A stretch of 64,000 bases of DNA from positions 21,605,501-21,669,500 of the forward strand of contig NC_091665.1 of the NCBI RefSeq assembly GCF_042453785.1, given 5' to 3'. This stretch comes from Malus domestica. Its lineage: Eukaryota; Streptophyta; Magnoliopsida; Rosales; Rosaceae. Made by a program: the position numbers and the translations under genes. The notes beneath the pieces are model-generated. The model worked only from the letters and a program-made list of their open reading frames with translations. It was not told where the DNA came from and made no database searches. Shown piece after piece: positions 23,447-35,418 of the stretch (positions are counted from its first letter, which is position 1; every line of letters starts with the position of its first letter).

Positions 23447-26056
23447 GCAATTAGTTTCAGTAGTGATCCTCTTTTTGGAGAGGTTCGATCTAGTTGGCAG
23501 CGCATCTAAACAACCTCTCCAAGTAGAGGTTTTAACTTTTCCTGGAATGCAAGCATTCCATAGTTTCTTCTAGAGCACCGATTCATGGTTTTGCAAGCTC
23601 GTTCTGTTGTTGTTCTAATCATCTCCACCTCTATTCTCGCCAAGTGATAAGCACTTTTGACAGAGAAGGCTCCATTCTTTTCATAGTGCCAGATAATTTT
23701 GTCAACCGTAACTCATTCACTTAGGGGGATAAATTTTATGGTTTCCACTTCCTCCGGGCTAAACAAATTGCCAAGAAGTTCTAGGTTCCAGCAACGTGTT
23801 TCCTCCACAAATAAATTACTCACTGTGGCAATGCTATGCCAATTCGCTGGAGGTGGCGAGATTATTCTGAAAAAATTATCCCGAGGCACCCAATTATCGC
23901 CCCATATTTTGATGGATGAACTGTCCCCTACTTGCCAACGCAAGCCCCACAAGATTACTGAGCGAGCTGCTGCAATACTCCTCCACACAAAGGAGAATTA
24001 GAATTCACTTTTGCACTCAGAAAATCTGTGTTAGGGAAATACCGAGCTTTGATAGGCGAAAAGCTAAAGAAGAAGGCTGAGAAACAAACCTCCAAGCTTG
24101 CTTAGCCAAAAGAGCTAAATTGAAGGCATATAAATCGCGAAAACCCAATCCTCCTCCATTCTTCGGTTTCCATAACTTTCTCCAATTAATCTAATGAATC
24201 TTCCTCTTTCTTGGATCCCCACTCCACCAAAATTTGGCTATCAACATGTTTAGTTCCTCACAGAATGTTTTTGGGAGTAAGAAACATTGCATGGTGTAAG
24301 TAGGCATTGCTTGGGCTACCGTCTTCACCAATAATTCCTTCCCCTTACTCCTAAGCAAACCGCCACGCCAACCTTGCATCTTTTTCCACAAACGATTTTT
24401 AACATATGCAAAGGTTGATTTCTTTGATTGTTTCACAAATACCGGCAAGCCCAGATATTTATCATGAAATTGTACTTTTTGAACTCCAAGACAACTTGCT
24501 AAGAATTGTTTGATCAACATCATGCTACACAACTCTTATTAAAGTTAACGGATTGTCCCGACATTAATTCGTAAGTACGCAGCAAGGTTTTGATGTTCTG
24601 GCATTTCTCCAAAGTACCTCGGTGCATTTTTGCACACCGACACACCATGAATGAGTCCGAGTTCTTTTCCATTACTTAACAACGCGGACAAACCTTCGAC
24701 ACATATGACAAACAAGTCAGGAGATAAGGGGCAACCCTGTCGAATCCCCCTCTTAGGAGAAACAAGCCCCATCTGCTCGCCATTAACTTTGAAGGAATCT
24801 GTAACCGTTGAGATACACAACATTACCATACGAATCCAATTCTCATTAAAGCCCAGACACCTAATCATTTCCTCCAAAAAATTCCATTCCAAACGATCAT
24901 AAGCTTTACTAATGTCAAGTTTCAAAGTCATAATACTGTTCCAACCGGATTTTTGTTTATGCATGGAGTAAGCAATTTCCCCCGCCACCAAGGTATTATC
25001 CGAGATTAACCTTCCTGGAACAAAGGCACTCTGCATCAGAGAGATAATCCTTGGCAAAATCCTCTTAAGTTTATTGGTGATCACCTTAGCCACAATTTTG
25101 TAGATAACGTTGCATAGACTTAATGGACTAAGTTGTGTCATTTCCTTCGGATCTCGAACTTTGGGAATCAATGTTATATGAGTGTAGTTGATTTTCCATA
25201 GCATACATCCTGAATGTAACATTGAGCGCACTCCATTACAGACATCAGTCCCTACAACATCCCAATGTTTTTGGCAAAAACCCGGAGGCATGCCATCGAG
25301 CCCAGGGGCCTCTATGGGATGCATTTGGAATAGGGCAAATTTGATTTCTTCATCAACAAATGGCTGACTGAGCTCTTCATTCATATCCATGGTGACTCTC
25401 AACTCAATGTGCTTTAACACCTCATCTAGATGTTCACCACCATTAGACTCGAAAAGCTTCGTAAAGTAATCTACAACCACCTTTTCCATACCCGATTTAT
25501 TGTCATGCCAGTCTCCGTTTTCGTTTTTCAGTCCATACAAACCATTCCGTCGTTATTGACGCGTGGCTTTTTGGTGGAGATACTTTGTATTTCTATCGCC
25601 AAGCTTCATCCAATTCTCCCTTGATCTTTGGCGCCAATAAATTTTTTCTTGCTTAAGCAAGGAGTTTAATCTTGCAACTAGCTCTCTCTTCTGTCCAATC
25701 GTAACCTTTGTAAAAGGTTGACCGAGAAAGGAGGTAAGCTTGTTCTCTATTTCATCAATTTCTTTAAACCCCTGCCAAGTATTTTGACGGGCCCACTTAG
25801 CCAAATTCAATCTTGTTTCTTTGATTTCCTCCGTAACCTGGAACATAGGAACACCCTCGACCACTTTAGCCCATCCTTGTTTTATTGCTTCCCGACACCC
25901 ATTCTGTGAAGTCCACTGTTCTTCATAATGATATTGTCTCCGGCATTTCAACGGTCTCCGTCCACCCTTATTGTAACCTTGAGAAATAGTGGTGTGTGAG
26001 CAGAATAAGACTTCTTTAAATGAGTAACCTTGGAGGAGGGAAATAGTTCCAGCCAC
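23447..26056 (-). pseudogene. LINE reverse transcriptase region
   Basis: The RT fingers and palm are visible: the motif around APGLDGMPPGF (about 25290), LKLDISKAYDRLEW with the first catalytic Asp (about 24920), and GIRQGCPLSPDLF (about 24745). The segment that should hold the F-A-D-D box is missing: after KNAPRYFGE the sequence jumps to CQNIKTLLRTYELMSG, which normally lies downstream of that box. Downstream, KVQFHDKYLGLP and WKKMQGWRG are the usual thumb-region blocks. Frame changes separate the open stretches 25553-26056, 24545-25540, 24191-24532 and 23713-23988. The part can no longer act as an RT. Confidence 0.88.
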
Positions 26057-26640
26057 GCATAATTGGCCAAAGCCCTATTGAGTCGCACCTTTTTCCCTCC
26101 ACCCTTATTGTAAACCATATGAATTTATTACCACCATAGCCCAGGTCAATAAGTTGACATCTCTCAATTACATTCTGGAACCCTCCATTCGCCTATCTCG
26201 ATGCAGATTACCACCTTCTTGTTCATCAGCTTTAAGAATTTCGTTGAAAACACAATACACACCCAAGGCCGCTGACACGAAGATAGCCATAAAAGAAAGT
26301 GACCCTCCAATTGGACTCATCTCCCACGCCACCCACATCCATATCTATATGATTCAAGGAGTATGACCGTAAACTCAAATTTTCATGTTCTGTTCCACAT
26401 CACACTTAATCCCCCCCTCCGATTATCCTTTACTGGCAACCGGGAAAACAAAATCAAACTGCAATTGTACTTTGAATCTTTCCATTTGAGCCACGCTGCT
26501 CTTAGTCTCACAAAGAAAGACAATGTTGGGATCTTTATTGGATATCAACTTTTTAAGCGCATGAACTACTCAGGGGTTCCCAAGCCCCCGACAGTTCCAA
26601 CTGATACAACTCATTGCGAGCGGCAGGGCTGACCTTCGGC
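26057..26640 (-). pseudogene. LINE endonuclease domain, broken
   Basis: The minus strand starts MSCISWNCRGLGNP near 26616, the standard start of plant LINE ORF2 (an APE-type endonuclease that nicks the target). An in-frame stop follows where Trp or Arg is usual, then PNIVFLCETKS with the catalytic Glu. The later endonuclease blocks are mostly lost; RLNRALANYAWLELFPSSKV near 26050-26100 is the end of the domain. The domain is too short, so an internal deletion is likely. Confidence 0.8.
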
Positions 26641-26915
26641 AGCCGCCGCCTATAAATCGAAAGACCCTCCATTCAAATCAAGTCTACGTCTTGAAACACA
26701 TGTGGGAAAACCAAAATATTCATCACGATTTGCACGCTTACCCAACTCAGGGAAAGGTTCACAAGCACGTGCATGAGAACTAGCCAAACCCCTCAAACCA
26801 CCTACTCTTCTTACGTTCGATGATAGGCATAAGATTAAATGGGTCAGGTCCCAAAGAGAATTCCAAATGGCCCAAAGGGCTAATATTACTTTCTTGGACC
26901 ATCAGCCTCTGCAAA
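26641..26915 (-). other. LINE inter-ORF spacer
   Basis: Sequence between the ORF1 tail and the endonuclease start with no recognisable domain. Confidence 0.4.
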
Positions 26916-27618
26916 CTAGAGGATGTCGATGACCCCAGACTCAAGAACACATTGGCTCATTCCACTACTGCTATGAGGGACCCCTGCCACCTCATCATGA
27001 ATCCGTGTCTCCAAGCATGGATCTGTTAGGGGCTGGTTTTTAATATTGACACCAAATAAGGTTAATTCTTGCTGAGTAGTAGTGAATATGTCATTATAAT
27101 GCATTGACCTATCATCAATCTGCATAGCGGGAACCCCGAGATGATTGTCATTAGATCCCATGGGAATAAGGCTAACTGGACCGCCATAATAAGGAATTAC
27201 AGCCATACAATCAAATCCCATATCCTCCTCGGACGCAGCTGCATTTAAATCTGGCAGATTTGGACGAGGTTGATTTTCCTGATTCGCATTTGACAGATGG
27301 TTCATTCCCCCTTCATCCGTCGCATTAACTTCGTGGTCAACTCTCTGGTCACCAACGTGTCGACAGCTCTCTGGTGAACCTTCCGACATCTCCTCATCGT
27401 CATGGAGTGGCGCTGCCATCTTCCAGCCTGGGGATGGATTTAAACCGAACCGTCTCCCTTGAATTTTACGATAATCCAAACTAATCACATCATTCTAGAA
27501 CCAACGACCGTATGGTTTCGCTAGATCATCATCATTGCGCCCTCGAAAATGCGAGCACTGCTCCTCAACGTGATCTACCATCCCACAAATTAAGCATGTT
27601 AGGGGTAGTTTCTCACAA
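26916..27618 (-). pseudogene. LINE ORF1 zinc knuckle and tail
   Basis: From 27618 downwards the minus strand gives LPLTCLICGMVDHVEEQC (a C-x2-C-x4-H-x4-C knuckle), then KPYGRWF and a stop at about 27494, and then a 190-codon open stretch (27488-26916) rich in Asn, Asp and Pro. This matches the C-terminal half of plant LINE ORF1, an RNA-binding protein. The N-terminal DUF4283-type domain is absent because CACTA sequence begins at 27619. Confidence 0.72.
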
Positions 27619-29560
27619 TACTACAAAAGAAGTTATCACTGGCGAAGCAAAAACCGACAAGAACTCCAATTTCTGTCGAAAAGTTGATAAAAATCCGACA
27701 TAAAACCATGCAATGTCGGATTGGAATAGCGACACCATTGCTAGCATAACAAAAAGGCTTCGATGTCGGTTTGTTTGCTTAATCTGCCACGAATCTGCGT
27801 CGGTTAAAAGCGACACTGAACTCTACGTCAATTAAAAGTGACATGCTCTTCTGACATAATGGCGGTCATAACCAACATCAAGTCGCAATTAAAATATAAA
27901 GTATTCAACCCACTGTCGGTTTTAACTAACATAGTGTTAAAATTAACAAATAAAATATTCCGGATGTAATAAAATATGCAAGCTACAACCGACAACAGCT
28001 AACAATTAAATAAATAAAATATGCAATCTACTAACGGTCTTAACCGACACCACCTATGTTAATAATAAATATATAAACAGATTTGTCTCCGCTTTCGTTT
28101 TCAATTAATAGTAATTAAAAAAATTTATATAAAAAAATTAATAAATTTCATGTATAGGCCAAAACAAACATTAATAAAAATTATTAACAATAAAAATAGT
28201 GCCAAAATATACAAATATTTTATATCCAACATTCCACATAATATACAAAAACTCATCCGTCATAGCAAACACTAAATCCGACAGTACAAATATAACAACT
28301 GATTGTGCCGATTGTTTGACTGTTCAACCTTAACCTCTAGGTCCGCCAATCGTTTAGCATTCGCTTCGTCCTTCTTTCTCAACTCATTGTTTTCAGTCAT
28401 CAGCAGTGCCATTGAACTCCTAGCTGATCTACTGGAGGAATTTGAAGTAGAAGATGAAGAAGATGCATAGGACACCATATCAGGAGTCACCCAATGACCA
28501 TATCCTTTGACTCTATTATGATTCTCAGGACCCATCGTATCGACATAAACTCAGGTCCTAAGTTCATCATTATCCTCTTGGCCTGACTCAATCAAAGTTT
28601 GAAGATTGCTCTCAATTGTTGCCTTGCAATACAATTTTTAAAATTAAAATTCAACAATCATAAAACAGAAAAATTAACTATAGATAATACAAATTAATAA
28701 CAATGAAATACTAACACGAAAAAAATCAATTACCCCTATGCGCTGAGATGTTTCATCAATCCAAGTTTTATCTTTTCGTGTATGACATTCATGAAAAAAA
28801 GTAACAGGATTTGCCTCCTTCCCATGCTTTTTTTGCTTTATTTATATGTCAATGAAAAAACAAACAATTTTAAGCAAACTTCATATTAAAAATAAAATTT
28901 CTAACAACCATATATTAAATTTCAAATTAGTAACATTTCTCAAAAATGTACAACCCATACAAATTCTTGATGCACCCTTGCAAAAGATTTTGAACCGGTT
29001 GTATGGTTCATTGGTTTCAACAGCCGATTAATCCTATTTTTTTTAGCAACCTCCTGAAAAATAAGAGAATTTATTAGACAAATTTAAAGTTATAACAAAA
29101 TAAATCATATAAAGATTACCCTTGTTTTTTCTCTATTCCAGTATGCCACCAACTCAACCTATTGTGCAGGATTCACATCACGACAAGGGTGGGTGCGCAC
29201 CTCAATTGCTCTATTAGTATAATACTTTTTTTTTTTAAACTTATTTCTATACTCTTTGTGCGCATGCTCCGCAACCTGAAGCTTCATGTGACGGATCACA
29301 GACATTTTTTACTATATCTTCATCATCAAAAAAAATATTTCCCTACTTCCATAAAAAAAATCAAGCTAATTAATTATTATTATAATCATTGACTTATTCT
29401 TGTATTTTCAAGTTAAAAAAAAAATATCTATACCTTTATTCTATTGTAGAAAACTTCCTTCTCTTCTTCCTTAATCTTAAGATCAGCTACATATTTCCTT
29501 TGATTTAGGAACAATCCTTTTGGAAGAAGTAGCCATTTCTATGCCAAGAAAATACTTTAG
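27619..29560 (-). mobile_element. CACTA (En/Spm) fragment
   Basis: The left end reads TACTACAAAAGAAG (27619 on), close to the CACTACAAGAAA-type terminus. It is followed by repeated short subterminal motifs (accgaca, gtcgg, gcgaca) in both orientations between 27650 and 28080, as in CACTA elements where the transposase binds. Transposase exons follow on the minus strand. The other terminus was not found, so the right limit is set by the last recognisable exon. Confidence 0.65.
28272..29555 (-). pseudogene. En/Spm-type plant transposase remnants
   Basis: Several exon-like blocks are in the expected order on the minus strand: RKYVADLKIKEEEKEVFYNR (about 29500), EVRTHPCRDVNPAQ (29160-29200), KKNRINRLLKPMNHTTGSKS followed by FARVH (28975-29040), TFFHECHTRKDKTWIDE (28745-28800), ATIESNLQTLIESGQEDNDE (28570-28625), and VDTMGPENHNRVKGYG followed by a Ser-rich and a Lys/Glu-rich coiled part (28272-28550). 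These are hallmarks of the Ptta/En/Spm plant transposase family. A stop before VYVDTMG, and one replacing Trp after NPAQ, show decay. Confidence 0.75.
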
Positions 29561-32500
29561 CGTCCCAAGGTCTTTAATGGTGTTGAACAATAAAATATAT
29601 ACAATATATAAAAAAATAAAGTCCATACAAATTGGGTCAAACTACAAGGTAAAAAAAAAAAAAGTAATCTAGCCCAAAAAATGAGAATGAGCTTTATATA
29701 CAAATCAACATCCATAAATAAATAAAATAATATATGAAGTTTCTTCCTACAAAAGGGGGAAGAAACGTGCAAAACAGGAGCTCCCCATTTTCTTCAACAA
29801 AAGGACGTGGAAGATTGGGATAGTCAGTGAGGGAAGTTGAGAGAAAGTGGCGGAAGACACAACCTCTATCTCCCCACGTAAAAGCTCTAGAGCCTTCATA
29901 AGATATCTATAAATAGGCATAAGTTGCAGTGAAAAAGAGAGACACAAAGAGAGGAGGCGATACTCTGCAGAAAATAAGAGAAACTTTGAGAGAAAATACC
30001 AAAAGCAACAAAGTGTTACCAGAAAAGAGAAAAGGGGTTCAACCATTCGTGCTTTCGAGTCAAGATCCAAAAGAAGAAAATTCATCACCAGGTATGAAAC
30101 AAGTTCTTTTAATTTATTTCTTTCTTGTTTAATGTTGTGTTGCAGACAAAAGTGAAAAAAGAGGGCGTAATCAACTACCCAGAGTCTATAACTTTTAGTT
30201 TATACAAGAAAGTTGCAACGTTTAAAAGAGAAATGAAGAAGAGGATATGGACTCCCCACTGACAGCAGTAGAAATAATCTCCAAAATCCCATGAATTTCT
30301 TCGGGGTGGCCTAAACCACCCCGTGAAGTTCCAATCAAATCTAAGAGATCCATTTTCACCGTCCATGCCAAGAAAGAAGGAGCCATTGGTGTCACGACAA
30401 GCAATAGATTTGATAAAGAATGAGCAAGTTTCGACTCCAAATATCGATGACAACCTGTTCTTCATTCAATCAACAACGGTGCAGAAGCGTGCTGGCGAAA
30501 GCAGAACAATATGCTCCAAGAAGGTGGTACGTTGCTGATGTCCTAGACTTTAAAGATTACTCTAGAGAAGGAAAAGGAAGAAGACTTTAAAGATTACTCC
30601 AGAGAAGGAAAAGGAAGAAAAGTCTTCTAGATAACATGAATGTCATTCATGTGGTTATCATGTTGGGTAAAGTTAAAGAAGGTTGAAAACAACAAAGGAT
30701 CATTCTAAAGGCCATCTGTCAAAAATCAAGCTAAGGAAGCAGACATAAGAAGCCAAGTTTTATATGGAAAGTCATTCTTTGAGTTCCAATGAGAAAATAG
30801 GTGCATTTATGGACCAAAAGAAGCCAAGATGCAACTCCAGAGGAAATAAATTGTTCTGTTAGTAATTCTTTGGTGTTTTCTTTGCTACTCACGGGTACAA
30901 GACATAGAAGATGCCTTTGCATAAAATTCCATAAAAACCCACTTGGGATAAGAATCCAAGGAAAAGGAGAAATTGGAAAAGATGGTGTCTCCCTTTATAT
31001 TTGTAAAGTTCCAGCAAAGTATATTGGGATGATGTTTGCATAGTATTTCAAAGGTGGACCAAAGTCAAAGCATGAGACTTTACCAAAAAAGAAAGTTAAA
31101 GCATAGGTCAAAAATATTGACCAAAAGCATTGAAATGAAACTGACAGATTCTACAAGACAAAAGGAAAGAAAGAAAATTTGCCAATCTCTAAATAAGTAG
31201 CGAGAATGTATTTGCTTCTCTGCCACGTGAAGTTGGACTTGAAAGAGTTCAAGCTATCCCAAGTTTACAGGGAAGGAAAAGCCTGCTGTCAAATTTCTCA
31301 AATTAATTAGGGAAACCCATTCACATGGCAACCTTTATTAACACCCAAAGACCTGGTAGACAAATCAAAACTACAAGAAGATTTTGGGAAAAGCATCAGT
31401 TTGCATAAGTGTCAATAAGAAAGAACAACCAAGTATGATCAAGTTACCATGAGCATGGCTATCATAAAGCCATTCACGTGGCATTCAAATAAGAAAGGCC
31501 ATAGTGCCCATCTATTTTCTGATTAAGCATAGAAGGCAGCACATGGACGGGAGCAAAAAAAAAAAAAAAGGAGGGTGTCTACTGTCTACTAACCAAACTA
31601 ATCACAAGACTCTTTACGGAGAAACGTAGATATCGGAAATTGATAATTAAACATTAACGCATCAAGACTCATTCAAGTATGGCAAACATGAAGAATGTCT
31701 TACTACAAAATTTTAGAGTACAATCCTCCCCTTTGGAGCCATAAATCAACACTTGTTATCAACAAACTCAGGGCTGCAAATCAGAAAGAAAGAAATTGAC
31801 ATTAAGTCAAGGTGGAAGCAGTGTTCAACACCGAATGGAAATTGATTCGCACTAACCAATCACACTCAGCAAACACTTTTCCTCTACATATTCCAAAGAA
31901 AAGAAAAAATGACTCTCCATAAAGAGGACACAAAGACTCTTCTCCCCTATACATCAGAAGCTACAAAATCTAGAATACAGAAAATGAAAATGGAGTCACC
32001 TGCTTGTTACTTTCTCCTCCCTTTTTGCTTTTAATTTTTCGATCCACAAAAGAAGTACAAGCAGGAGAACAATGCAACAGAAAAATGAAAGCTTGTGGCC
32101 TGCACAAAAAAAGGCCTTTGCAATTTAAGGGGGGGAAATGATGGTAAATTGAAGAAATTTGAAAAGGATCTGAGCTCTAACAAACCTTACCCATCCTCAC
32201 TTGGAAATCAACGGTTACCCAATCCAAATAGAAGTTCGAAATATACGAAATCCACGGGAGCCCAAGTACATCGAAATTGATTCTTGCTTCTAAAGGAAAA
32301 CCATCGTGTATTAGAGCCAAGAAAAATAGGAATTTCTAAAAGCCATCTCATGAAGGGGGGCGTAAATAAAGTCTGCGCCTCACACCTCAGGTGGAGAAGA
32401 AGAGAGGTTGTTGAACCTGGAAGCTTTAAAGTCATATATATATAAAAAGTAAAGCTTGCTGTCAAAAGATTGGGTCAAATGGTTTCAAAGTCCCATTTTA

Positions 32501-33031
32501 AATGGGGTTGAAAGTTCAAAAGAAGAATATAAAAAAATGGGGAGAAAAGAAAGTACAAAAAGACAAGTCAAAGCACCATCAAGTTCCCTTATAAAAATGT
32601 GAAAGTGACGTGGTCCTAAAACCTTGCCAGATTGTCATACTCAAATTATAATTAATGGGTCATTTACCTATTAATTATTCAAATCCCAAACAGCATAAAG
32701 CCGTATTAAATATCAAGTGGTATAAAACTGCTAAATTCCACACACATATTCCTTGGTTTATACTCAATCATATGCATTGAAGAATGTAAACGAGGAACGC
32801 AACGGATTAATTTCATGGTCCTCTACAAATCATGACGGAAGTCTCGAAAGCAAAGCTTGAAGCCCACCGTTGCACTAACACACAAAGTTGACCAGGTCGA
32901 CATTAATTAATAATTAATTGTAGTTTAAATAATTATTGATTATTAATTAAGCAATTAATTAATTATTTTATCACTTGTGTAGGAGGCCAACAAAGCTTCG
33001 ACACATAGGATACAACTACAACTTGTAGAAA
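29561..33031 (+). mobile_element. non-coding LTR-type retroelement region (tentative)
   Basis: No protein domain is seen in about 3.5 kb. A TATA-like TATAAATAGGC (about 29909-29919) followed by a purine-rich leader-like stretch, and a polypurine tract AAGGGGGGGAAATGATGG near 32127-32144, suggest LTR and pre-LTR parts of a large non-autonomous element. A short tandem duplication (about 36 bp, twice) lies at 30545-30618. No matching LTR pair was found, so the class is inference. Confidence 0.35.
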
Positions 33032-33065
33032 GCTTCTCACACTCTTGATCAAGAGTGTGCGAAGC
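33032..33065. repeat. 34 bp near-perfect palindrome
   Basis: Two arms GCTTC(T/G)CACACTCTT meet at a central GATC with a single mismatched pair. It would fold into a stem with almost no loop. It lies 80 bp before the minisatellite, in the same AAGCTT-rich context. Confidence 0.8.
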
Positions 33066-33144
33066 AACATCAATATATGGAGTGGTTGAAGCTTGAAAAA
33101 ACTTCTACCTTTCAAGCTAAGTGTCCCCAGAAAAAAAGGCACAA

Positions 33145-33615
33145 GCTTCAACCACTCACGATATGTGCCCAAAGGAAAAAGCTTCAACCACTCAAACTAT
33201 GTGCCTAAAGGAAAAAGCTTCAACCACTCAAGCTATGTATCCAAAGGAAAAAGCTTCAACCACTCACGATATGTGCCCAAAGGAAAAAGCTTCAACCACT
33301 CAAACTGTGTCCAAAGGAAAAAGCTTCAACCACTCAAACTATGTGCCTAAAGGAAAAAGCTTCAACCACTCAAGCTATGTATCCAAAGGAAAAAGCTTCA
33401 ACCACTCACGATATGTGCCCTAAGGAAAAAGCTTCAACCACTCAAGCTATGCGCCCAAAGGAAAAAGCTTCAACCACTTAAACTATGCGTCCAAAGGAAA
33501 AGAGAAAGCTTCAGCCACTCAAGCTATGTGCCCAAAGGAAAAAACTTCAACCTTTCAAGCCATTTGTCCAAAGGAAAATGCTTCAACCACTAAAGTTGTA
33601 TACACAAAGGAAAAA
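33145..33615 (+). repeat. 36 bp minisatellite with higher-order order
   Basis: About 13 tandem units of 36 bp, each starting GCTTCAACCACTC and ending AAAGGAAAAA, with one 34 bp and one 41 bp variant and decay at the right end. The middle of the unit is variable and cycles through three types (cacgatatgtgccc, caaactatgtgcct, caagctatgtatcc), so a three-unit (108 bp) period is superimposed. Because 36 is a multiple of three, all frames read as 12-residue repeats, but nothing supports coding. Confidence 0.9.
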
Positions 33616-33689
33616 ATTTCAACCAAATTTTCTTTGCTCAACAAAAAAAGAAGAAGAAGGAATTGGGCTTAAGAAAAAAAATATATATT

Positions 33690-35162
33690 TACTTGGGCTA
33701 CATCCAAAAAAAAATGAAGAAAGAATTTTTAAAGTATTTTTCTTCAATGACTCGGGAAATATAAGACACCTCCTTTGGTAATCCTCCTTGATAAGAGACT
33801 TGGGGGACTCCTATTATATGCTAATACACTTTAGTACTCGAAAGTTTCATGAGTACTCAGCAACTTGGGTTTTGCAAGTCCCTATTAGAGAAGCTTTCCT
33901 CACTCGGGAACTTGGGGGAGCACTATTTGTTCCATACTTCTCTACCAACGAAACTACTAAGCACCGGTCAACTACATACCTTCAAGGGCCCACTAAAGAG
34001 TTCATGTGGAGGCACCCTTGCTGAAGCACATGAGTTTCTCTCCAATCAAGAGACCAATCACAACACTACTCGCGTCAAAATAAAAATAAAACTCCTAGAG
34101 TCCCACATTAACCACGGACGGAGCTAAAGACTCTCCTTAACTATACAAGGAAACCGTTCTTGTACAATTAATTGCTATTGCCATTATTGTGCTTAAACTT
34201 GTCATTAGAACTCACTATTGATGATTAGGCTTAAACTTATGTCTTGTGTAAAATCTTCACTATTAATGAGGAATCCTCTACGCTCGTGGACATAACCTAA
34301 TTTAAGGTGAACCATGTACATCTTGTGTTGCTTCCCTACCTCTACATCTTTACATATTATCCTCACCAGGTGACCGGAGCAACCTTGCAAAGGTTTCAAA
34401 CTTGACACTTTACGTCGTTCCAAAGTCTCACTGATTTTATGCATCAATATTTATAAATAGTTTTTTACAAGCAATTGAGCCCGCGCGATGCCGTGAGTTT
34501 TAAAACTATGTTAAACAGGTGGAATATATTAACATCTATTAGCATCCTTATGTTCAACAAAGAATAAAAAATAGATGTTTGTAATACATAGGAAAAGTTT
34601 TAAAACTCTTTAATTCTTCTTTCTAAGTAAATTTGACAAATACGAACGATCCAATCTTCGACCAATTCAAGTGTTTACTTTTTCTTTTCTTCTATCAAAT
34701 TTGTCATGTCACCCAAGGTCATATGCAAAGCCAACTAACTGAAAACATTTGTGTTAAGTTGTGCAAAAAGTTGAGTATGCTTTAATTGAAAAAATAATCA
34801 CTAATACAATTAGGCAAGAAGGGGAAGGAGATAATCTTGAGGAGCTAGAAATATTTTGACTTCAACAAGAAGATATTGACAAGGTTTTACATATGTACCC
34901 GCAAGCTCCAAGCTGTGGTATCAACTCCAAAAAAAAAAACAAAAAACAAAAAATCGTCCCAAACAATATTAGAGAAATATTTTAGTCCATCTTAAACTTT
35001 GATTTGTGGCCTTGCTTATTTTTGTACTTATTAACAATTACTACTATGTCGAGGCGAGTTTCCTTACAACAAGACCAAGAAAAATGATAACTTATTACAA
35101 TGTGGTATTTATTCCTGAACCCAAATTGGTACCATAATTGTTTATGACTATAAATAAGTTAT
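33690..35162. repeat. diverged copy of the array's LTR and gene-flank segment
   Basis: Collinear with 41955-43415 of unit A (and 53450-54915 of unit B): first a Ty3/gypsy-type LTR (containing AGGTGACCGGAGCAACCTTG near 34370, about 33690-34460), then a 0.7 kb non-LTR segment reaching 'tatgactataaataagtta' that in units A and B lies just downstream of the beta-glucosidase gene. Divergence is clearly higher than between A and B. The similarity stops where the copia LTR starts, so the beta-glucosidase part was lost or never present here. Confidence 0.7.
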
Positions 35163-35418
35163 TGTTATAAACTTCTTATTTAAGTGTGATTGTATAAATC
35201 TTAGATTAGATTTGATTTTAGTTATTCTTTCCTATTAGGACTTGTAGTCCTTGGAGGAGAAGGATTTCATCCCCTTCTTATTACTATAACTAAAAGCACC
35301 GCATAAGGGGAATAACACATCTTCTACACAACCCTACAAACACATCTCTCTCTCTCTCTCTATATTTTCTCTGTGTCGCCGATCCCCTCTCTTTGTCAGT
35401 TAAATATAGGCCACAACA
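35163..35418 (+). mobile_element. Ty1/copia 5' LTR
   Basis: Begins TGTTATAAAC and ends CCACAACA, 256 bp, with a (TC)n run near 35346-35362. It is followed at once by CGTTATCAACACGCTC, the primer-binding site style (internal tRNA-Met) seen in many plant copia elements. Confidence 0.62.

Larger units (their letters stand above)
20935..27618 (-). mobile_element. degenerate LINE (L1-type), nested and dead
   Basis: In 5'-3' order on the minus strand: an ORF1 zinc knuckle and tail (27618-26916), the endonuclease start (about 26616), reverse transcriptase (about 26056-24191), zinc-binding RT tail (23988-23099) and RNase H (23100-22951, then 21457-21120), ending with an AATAAA-type tail near 20950. 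The order is that of plant L1 elements. It carries many stops, a deletion across the RT active site and a 1.5 kb insertion in RNase H. The 5' end is cut off where CACTA sequence begins. Confidence 0.82.

Noticed and set aside
23391..25909. Plus-strand open frames across the LINE
   Set aside because: They are antisense to the recognisable RT, zinc-binding and RNase H blocks on the minus strand.
33093..33423. Open frames encoding 12-residue repeats such as KGKSFNHS
   Set aside because: They arise because the 36 bp minisatellite unit is a multiple of three. All three frames stay open, and no start context or family supports a gene.
33145..33615. Regularly spaced repeats resembling a CRISPR array
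   Set aside because: The units are contiguous without unique spacers, the middle variants recur, and the DNA is plant nuclear.
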